The notes beneath the pieces were generated by a model, which did no database searches, was not told the DNA's origin, and was given only the letters and a program-made list of their open reading frames with translations. From positions 1 through 64,000 of the forward strand of contig JAERSQ010000156.1 of assembly GCA_016845525.1 (NCBI GenBank): a DNA stretch of 64,000 nt, given 5' to 3'. A program made the position numbers and the translations under genes. This DNA comes from Pseudomonadota bacterium. GTDB lineage: Bacteria > Pseudomonadota > Gammaproteobacteria > Arenicellales > UBA868. Shown here piece after piece: positions 59,591 to 64,000 of the stretch; position 1 is the first letter of the stretch; each line of letters opens with the position of its first letter.

Positions 59591-62074
59591 CTAGAGCGTG
59601 GCAGCCTGTTCAATATTCTCGTAGATCTCTATCTGGTCGCCCGGCTTGATATCGTTGTAATTCTTCACACCGATTCCGCATTCAAAACCTGACTTGACTT
59701 CGGTCACGTCGTCTTTGAATCGCTTTAACGAGTCAATCTGGCCGTCAAAGATGACCACGTTGTCCCGAAGCACGCGCACTGGAAGATTTCTACGGACTTC
59801 GCCTTCGATCACCCGGCAACCGGCGACGGCACCCATCTTCGCAACCCGGAAGACATCGCGCACCTCCGCCAGGCCGACTGCCTGCTCCCGGATAATGGGG
59901 GCGAGCATACCGGTCAGTGCGGCAGTCACCTCGTCAACCACATCATAGATAACGTTGTGGTACCGCACATCAATTCCCTCAGACTCTATGACTTTTCGTG
60001 CTGTTGCATCGGCACGCACATTAAAGGCGATCACAATCGCCTCAGAAGCGCCCGCAAGATTGACATCCGACTCGTTAATTCCCCCCACCATTCCATGCAC
60101 CACCACCACTTTCGCCTGATCGGTGCTGAGCTTCTCAAGTGACTCTGTCAGCGCCTCAACCGATCCCTGGACGTCACCTTTGATGATCACGTTCAGCGTC
60201 TTGACCTGGCCTTCCCCCATCGCATTGAACATACTCTCGAGCTTGGCCTTTTGCTGTCTCGCCAGCTTGACCTCTTTGAATTTTGCCTGCCGGTAGCTGG
60301 TTATTTCCCGGGCACGGCGCTCATCCGCGACAACCGAAAACTCATCCCCCGAGTCGGGAGCACCGCCCAGGCCTTGAATTTCAACAGGGGTGGAGGGGCC
60401 CGCCGATTTTGTGACCTCACCTGAATCACTCGTCATCGCCCGAACACGCCCGAACTCCCGACCGGCAATGACGATATCGCCTTTCTTCAATTGGCCTTTC
60501 TGGACGAGCAACGTCGCCACGACGCCCTTACCCCGATCCAGCCGCGCCTCCACGACGGTGCCGGAGGCAGCACCCTGATCCGGCGCGCTGAGGTCCAGCA
60601 TCTCTGACTGTAGTAACACCGAATCAAGGAGGTTGTCGACACCTTCTCCGGTGATGGCAGAGACCTGGCTCATCAACGTATCTCCACCCCAGTCCTCCGG
60701 AATCACCTCCTGGGTAGACAACTCCTGTTTAACGCGATCGGGGTCTGCATCCTCTTTATCCATCTTGTTGATTGCGACAATCAAAGGAACCGAGGCCTGT
60801 CGTGCGTGGTTGATCGCCTCAATCGTTTGCGGCTTTACGCCATCATCGGCCGCCACCACCAGGATAACAAGATCTGTCACCTGTGCGCCACGAGAACGCA
60901 TCGCGCTGAATGCCTCATGGCCCGGGGTGTCGAGAAACGTAACCGTGCCTTTGTCTGTCGCGACGCGATAGGCACCGATATGTTGCGTAATCCCGCCCGC
61001 TTCGCCGGCGGTCACCTTTGTTTCCCTGAGATAGTCCAGTAGAGAGGTCTTGCCGTGGTCAACGTGGCCCATCACGGTTACGACGGGGGCGCGGGGTGCG
61101 CCTGGCCGATCGTCCGCGCCCTCATCGGCGCTCAACATCGCTTCAGGATCAGCTAACTCTGCGGCAACGGCTTTGTGGCCCATCTCCTCCACGACCAGGA
61201 TTGCCGTGTCCTGATCAAGGACCTGGTTAATGGTCACCATGCTTCCCATCTCCATCAGGACGCGAATCACTTCCGCTGCCTTGACCGACATGAGTTGCGC
61301 AAGATCCGCAACGGTAATCGTTTCCGGAACGGAAATATCCCGGCTCACCGGCTCTGTTGGCTTCTCAAACGCATGCTGCCCTGCAGTCGTTGAGGTCAGG
61401 CGGCGCGGTTTTATCGGTTGACGCGGCCGACGCTTCCCTCGCTTGCCCTCTGCCAAATGGAGTTCACCGCCACTTTCGCCCCTGCCTTTCCCTTTGCGCT
61501 TCTTGGGCTTATCTTCCCGACGACCGGTAGGTTTGGCTTCTTCAGGCGGCACGGGTGCCGGGGCGGGGGTTTCATTGGGGGCCGCCTGTGCTGCCTCGGC
61601 GGCCGCTTCAGCCTCCGCAGTTTGTGCTGCCTGTTCGGCTTCGGCCGCCGCAACCGCCTCCTGTTTCGCCCTCTCTTCGGCTTCCAGCTGCGCCTGTTTC
61701 TCCCGCTCCTTCGCCTCCTCGGCTTCGCGGGCAGCCTGTTCCGCCTCTTCCTGCTGCCGCTGGAGCTCTCCACGGCGTACATAGGTTCGGCGTTTTTTTA
61801 CTTCAACATGAACGGTTCTGGAGCCCCCCGTGCGCGAGCTCTGCTTGACTGCCGTTGTGGTCCGGCGGCTTAACGTTACCTTTTCCTGCGGCTTCGATGC
61901 CTCCGGTGCTGCCTTACCGCCGCGGAGGTAGGCAAGCAGGGTACTGCGCTCATCATCGTCCAAGTTGTCATCGGCTTCCTTTCCCGATACGCCAGCTGCG
62001 GCCAGTTGCTGCAACAGCTTTTCCGGGGCGACGCCGATCTGTTCAGCGAGTTTCTTTATGGCTACGACAGGCAT
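59591..62074 (-). CDS. infB: Translation initiation factor IF-2
   Basis: GTPase that brings initiator tRNA to the 30S subunit. The 827 residues have an IF2 N-terminal domain (about 1-50), a long charged Ala/Glu linker (104-165) that should form a single helix, a basic stretch near 185-225, the G domain with GHVDHGKTS (336-344), DTPGHEAF and [10 protein letters not shown], and the C-terminal domains. It lies 19 bases after nusA. Confidence 0.97.
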   Translation of the reverse strand: MPVVAIKKLAEQIGVAPEKLLQQLAAAGVSGKEADDNLDDDERSTLLAYLRGGKAAPEASKPQEKVTLSRRTTTAVKQSSRTGGSRTVHVEVKKRRTYVRRGELQRQQEEAEQAAREAEEAKEREKQAQLEAEERAKQEAVAAAEAEQAAQTAEAEAAAEAAQAAPNETPAPAPVPPEEAKPTGRREDKPKKRKGKGRGESGGELHLAEGKRGKRRPRQPIKPRRLTSTTAGQHAFEKPTEPVSRDISVPETITVADLAQLMSVKAAEVIRVLMEMGSMVTINQVLDQDTAILVVEEMGHKAVAAELADPEAMLSADEGADDRPGAPRAPVVTVMGHVDHGKTSLLDYLRETKVTAGEAGGITQHIGAYRVATDKGTVTFLDTPGHEAFSAMRSRGAQVTDLVILVVAADDGVKPQTIEAINHARQASVPLIVAINKMDKEDADPDRVKQELSTQEVIPEDWGGDTLMSQVSAITGEGVDNLLDSVLLQSEMLDLSAPDQGAASGTVVEARLDRGKGVVATLLVQKGQLKKGDIVIAGREFGRVRAMTSDSGEVTKSAGPSTPVEIQGLGGAPDSGDEFSVVADERRAREITSYRQAKFKEVKLARQQKAKLESMFNAMGEGQVKTLNVIIKGDVQGSVEALTESLEKLSTDQAKVVVVHGMVGGINESDVNLAGASEAIVIAFNVRADATARKVIESEGIDVRYHNVIYDVVDEVTAALTGMLAPIIREQAVGLAEVRDVFRVAKMGAVAGCRVIEGEVRRNLPVRVLRDNVVIFDGQIDSLKRFKDDVTEVKSGFECGIGVKNYNDIKPGDQIEIYENIEQAATL

Positions 62075-62093
62075 AGGTATCTACCGTTAAGGG

Positions 62094-63641
62094 TTAACTT
62101 GAGCTGGCACTCTCTAGGGCCGCGACTTCTTCCTGGGACTCAGCAGCACCTTCCGTTTCCTCAAACCATGGCTTCCTTGCGATCATGATCAGTTCGCTGG
62201 CGCGTTCGGCATCAATTCCGGTCATCTCGACCAGTTCATCTGTCGCGCATTCGGCAAGCTCCTCCATCGACCGGATTCCTTTCCCCGCAAAAAGCGTTGC
62301 GGTAGCCTCATCCATCCCTTCCATTGCCTGCAGATCGGCCTCGGGACGACTCTGCTCGAGTTCAGCTATCTCCCGGATATCCAGGAAATCCCGAGCGCGT
62401 ACCCGCAGCTGTTCTACCAGGTCTTCGTCAAAACCCTCGACGTCCAATAACTCCTGCACAGGGACGTAGGCAACCTCTTCCGGCGTGACGAAGCCTTCCT
62501 CTACCAGAACGCCTGCGACCTCGGAATCGATATTGAGTTGCGTCATGAGTCTCTCGACGGCTTCCTGAGCCTCTTGCTCCGCTTTTTCGGCAGCTGCCTC
62601 GTCGGTCATGATGTTCAGCTCCCACCCGCTCAATTCGGACGCCAGGCGGACATTCTGACCTCCTCGTCCGATCGCTAGAGACAACTGGCTTTCCTCAACA
62701 ACCACATCCATCGACCGGGATTCTTCGTCTACCAGGATGGAATCCACTTCAGCAGGCTGCAGCGCCTTGATAACGAACTCCGCGGGACTCTCGACCCAGG
62801 TAATAATGTCGATGCGTTCGAGATTGATTTCGTTTGAAACACTCTGAACCCGCGCGCCGCGAATCCCGACACACGCGCCCACCGGATCAATCCGACTATC
62901 CTGCGACCGTACGGAAATCTTGGCCCGGGATCCGGGATCTCTCGCGGCACCCAGAATTTCGATCACCCCCTGCCCTACTTCCGGCACCTCCAACTGAAAC
63001 AATTTGATCACGAGCTCGGGGCAACGACGGTCGAGAATCAATTGAGGACCTCGTGGCTCCGAGCGAACTTCCGTCAGGATCGACTTGACGCGGTCACCGC
63101 TTCTCAAAATTTCCCGATCGATCCAGTTGGAGCGGGGAAGAGAAGCTTCAACACCCTCGAGATCAATAATCGCCTCGCGGTTGCCCACACGCTTGACGAC
63201 GCCCTGAACCATTTGGCCAACGCGGTCCTTAAACTCCTCGTGGACCCTTGCGCGTTCGGCTTCCCGAACCTTTTGGCTAATGACCTGTTTTGCAGCCTGG
63301 GCCTCAATACGGCCAAAGGTCGCTACGGTCTCTAGAGGCTCTTCGACGACACCGCCGATCTCATGCGTGTCCTCGGGATAACTTATCTCTGCCGCGGCAA
63401 ACGTCATTTGCCGGGCGGGGTTTTCCACCGCAGCATCGTCCTCGACAATCTCCCACTGCCTGAACGCTTCGTAGTCACCACTGGCTCGATCGATCTGCAC
63501 GCGGACTTCCATATCCTCTCGATTTCGCTTGCGGGTAGCAGTGGCAAGAGCCGCTTCGATCGCCTCAAACACTATCCCGCGGTCGATATCCTTCTCCCGG
63601 GACAGTACGTCTGCCATCATCAATACTTCGTCTTTTGTCAT
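62094..63641 (-). CDS. nusA: Transcription termination/antitermination protein NusA
   Basis: RNA polymerase elongation factor. The start at 63639-63641 gives MTKDEVLMMADVLSREKDI, with an AGGT site; 515 residues. Domains in order: N-terminal polymerase-binding domain, S1 (around GVVKRVGNREAIIDL), two KH domains (GACVGIRGARVQSV and LAIGRGGQNVRLAS), and two C-terminal acidic repeats (from about 370) as in gammaproteobacterial NusA. It is followed by infB. Confidence 0.96.
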   Translation of the reverse strand: MTKDEVLMMADVLSREKDIDRGIVFEAIEAALATATRKRNREDMEVRVQIDRASGDYEAFRQWEIVEDDAAVENPARQMTFAAAEISYPEDTHEIGGVVEEPLETVATFGRIEAQAAKQVISQKVREAERARVHEEFKDRVGQMVQGVVKRVGNREAIIDLEGVEASLPRSNWIDREILRSGDRVKSILTEVRSEPRGPQLILDRRCPELVIKLFQLEVPEVGQGVIEILGAARDPGSRAKISVRSQDSRIDPVGACVGIRGARVQSVSNEINLERIDIITWVESPAEFVIKALQPAEVDSILVDEESRSMDVVVEESQLSLAIGRGGQNVRLASELSGWELNIMTDEAAAEKAEQEAQEAVERLMTQLNIDSEVAGVLVEEGFVTPEEVAYVPVQELLDVEGFDEDLVEQLRVRARDFLDIREIAELEQSRPEADLQAMEGMDEATATLFAGKGIRSMEELAECATDELVEMTGIDAERASELIMIARKPWFEETEGAAESQEEVAALESASSS

Positions 63642-63748
63642 GTCTACCTGCTCCCAAGCATTCAATGCTTACGATCCAAGATCAGCTCACCGGTTTGTCC
63701 GCTGCCGGATACCCGCTTCCCGGTTAACCCGGCGTCTACTGATCCTCT

Positions 63749-64000
63749 CTAATCCAGTCCAACCAGATTGGCTCTTTCCATGGTGCGATAGGCCAACTCA
63801 TAGGCTTCACCGTCCACCTCAACCACTGCGAACTCAGGAGCCGCCTCTATCAACAATCCTGTAAACCGCCGTCTCCCAAGATGCGTCTCACGCATCAGTA
63901 CTTTTACCTGACTCCCTTGAAATCGCTGAAAATGCTCAGGTTTGATCAAAGGACGATCGACCCCCGGCGAAGAGACCTCGAGGGTGTACTCCCCTTTGAT
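63749..64000 (-). CDS. rimP: Ribosome maturation factor RimP, C-terminal part (gene runs off the window)
   Basis: 30S maturation factor. Only the last 83 codons are present, with no start in the window. They include EVSSPGVDRPL and HFQRFQGSQVKV, hallmarks of RimP, followed by the C-terminal SH3-like domain. It lies about 107 bases upstream of the nusA start and leads the rimP-nusA-infB operon. Confidence 0.93.
   Translation of the reverse strand: MKGEYTLEVSSPGVDRPLIKPEHFQRFQGSQVKVLMRETHLGRRRFTGLLIEAAPEFAVVEVDGEAYELAYRTMERANLVGLD

Overview
This 64 kb window is chromosomal housekeeping DNA from a gammaproteobacterium with moderately high GC. That placement rests on three gene neighbourhoods that are conserved in the class: queG/nnr-tsaE-amidase-miaA-hfq-hflX-hflK-hflC-DUF2065-purA-rnr-rlmB; truA-trpF-accD-folC-SPOR-cvpA-purF with fimV, asd and leuCD; and rimP-nusA-infB-rbfA-truB-rpsO-pnp. 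A lipid A gene (lpxH) shows that the cell is Gram-negative. I cannot place it below class from this sequence. I see no phage, transposon, CRISPR array, secretion system or defence island, and no stretch over 300 bases without a gene. Coding density is very high and many genes overlap by 4 bases.

Layout. 1-4.2 kb (minus strand): rpsF-rpsR-rplI, dnaB, alr and the start of radA. 4.3-9.6 kb: acs, dnaQ, rnhA, a SAM methyltransferase, rimI and a family 4 uracil-DNA glycosylase. 9.6-16.3 kb: branched-chain amino acid and phospholipid genes (ilvI-ilvH-ilvC-psd-pssA, then leuA behind its own promoter and a leucine-rich leader ORF). 16.4-18.7 kb: cysS and lpxH, divergent. 18.7-25.2 kb: the truA-to-purF operon. 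25.3-27.4 kb: trpBA on the plus strand. 27.4-33.3 kb: leuC-leuD-asd-fimV. 33.4-36.7 kb: a small unknown gene, then mrp-dcd-aroC. 36.9-41.3 kb (plus strand): metG, a class V aminotransferase, an RnfB-like ferredoxin and nth. 41.4-54.0 kb (minus strand): rlmB, a short RNase R-like gene, tRNA-Leu(CAG) (plus strand), purA, DUF2065, hflC, hflK, hflX, hfq, miaA, an amidase, tsaE and nnr. 54.0-64.0 kb: queG (plus strand), then orn, pnp, rpsO, truB, rbfA, infB, nusA and the 3' part of rimP.

The genes supply translation and RNA turnover (S6, S18, L9, S15, IF2, RbfA, NusA, PNPase, Orn, RNase R, Hfq, several tRNA and rRNA modifiers), amino acids (Ilv, Leu, Trp, Asp-semialdehyde, chorismate), nucleotides (PurF, PurA, Dcd), envelope (Alr, Psd, PssA, LpxH, amidase, FimV) and DNA replication or repair.

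I found no clear new multi-gene system. The points most worth checking are: a leucine-rich, apparently leaderless leader ORF before leuA; an RNase R-like protein without its N-terminal RNA-binding domains; long acidic tails on both S6 and L9; conserved clusters that lack mutL and leuB, have trpBA inverted, and have rlmB split from rpsF; and an aminotransferase plus soluble RnfB-like protein coupled to nth.
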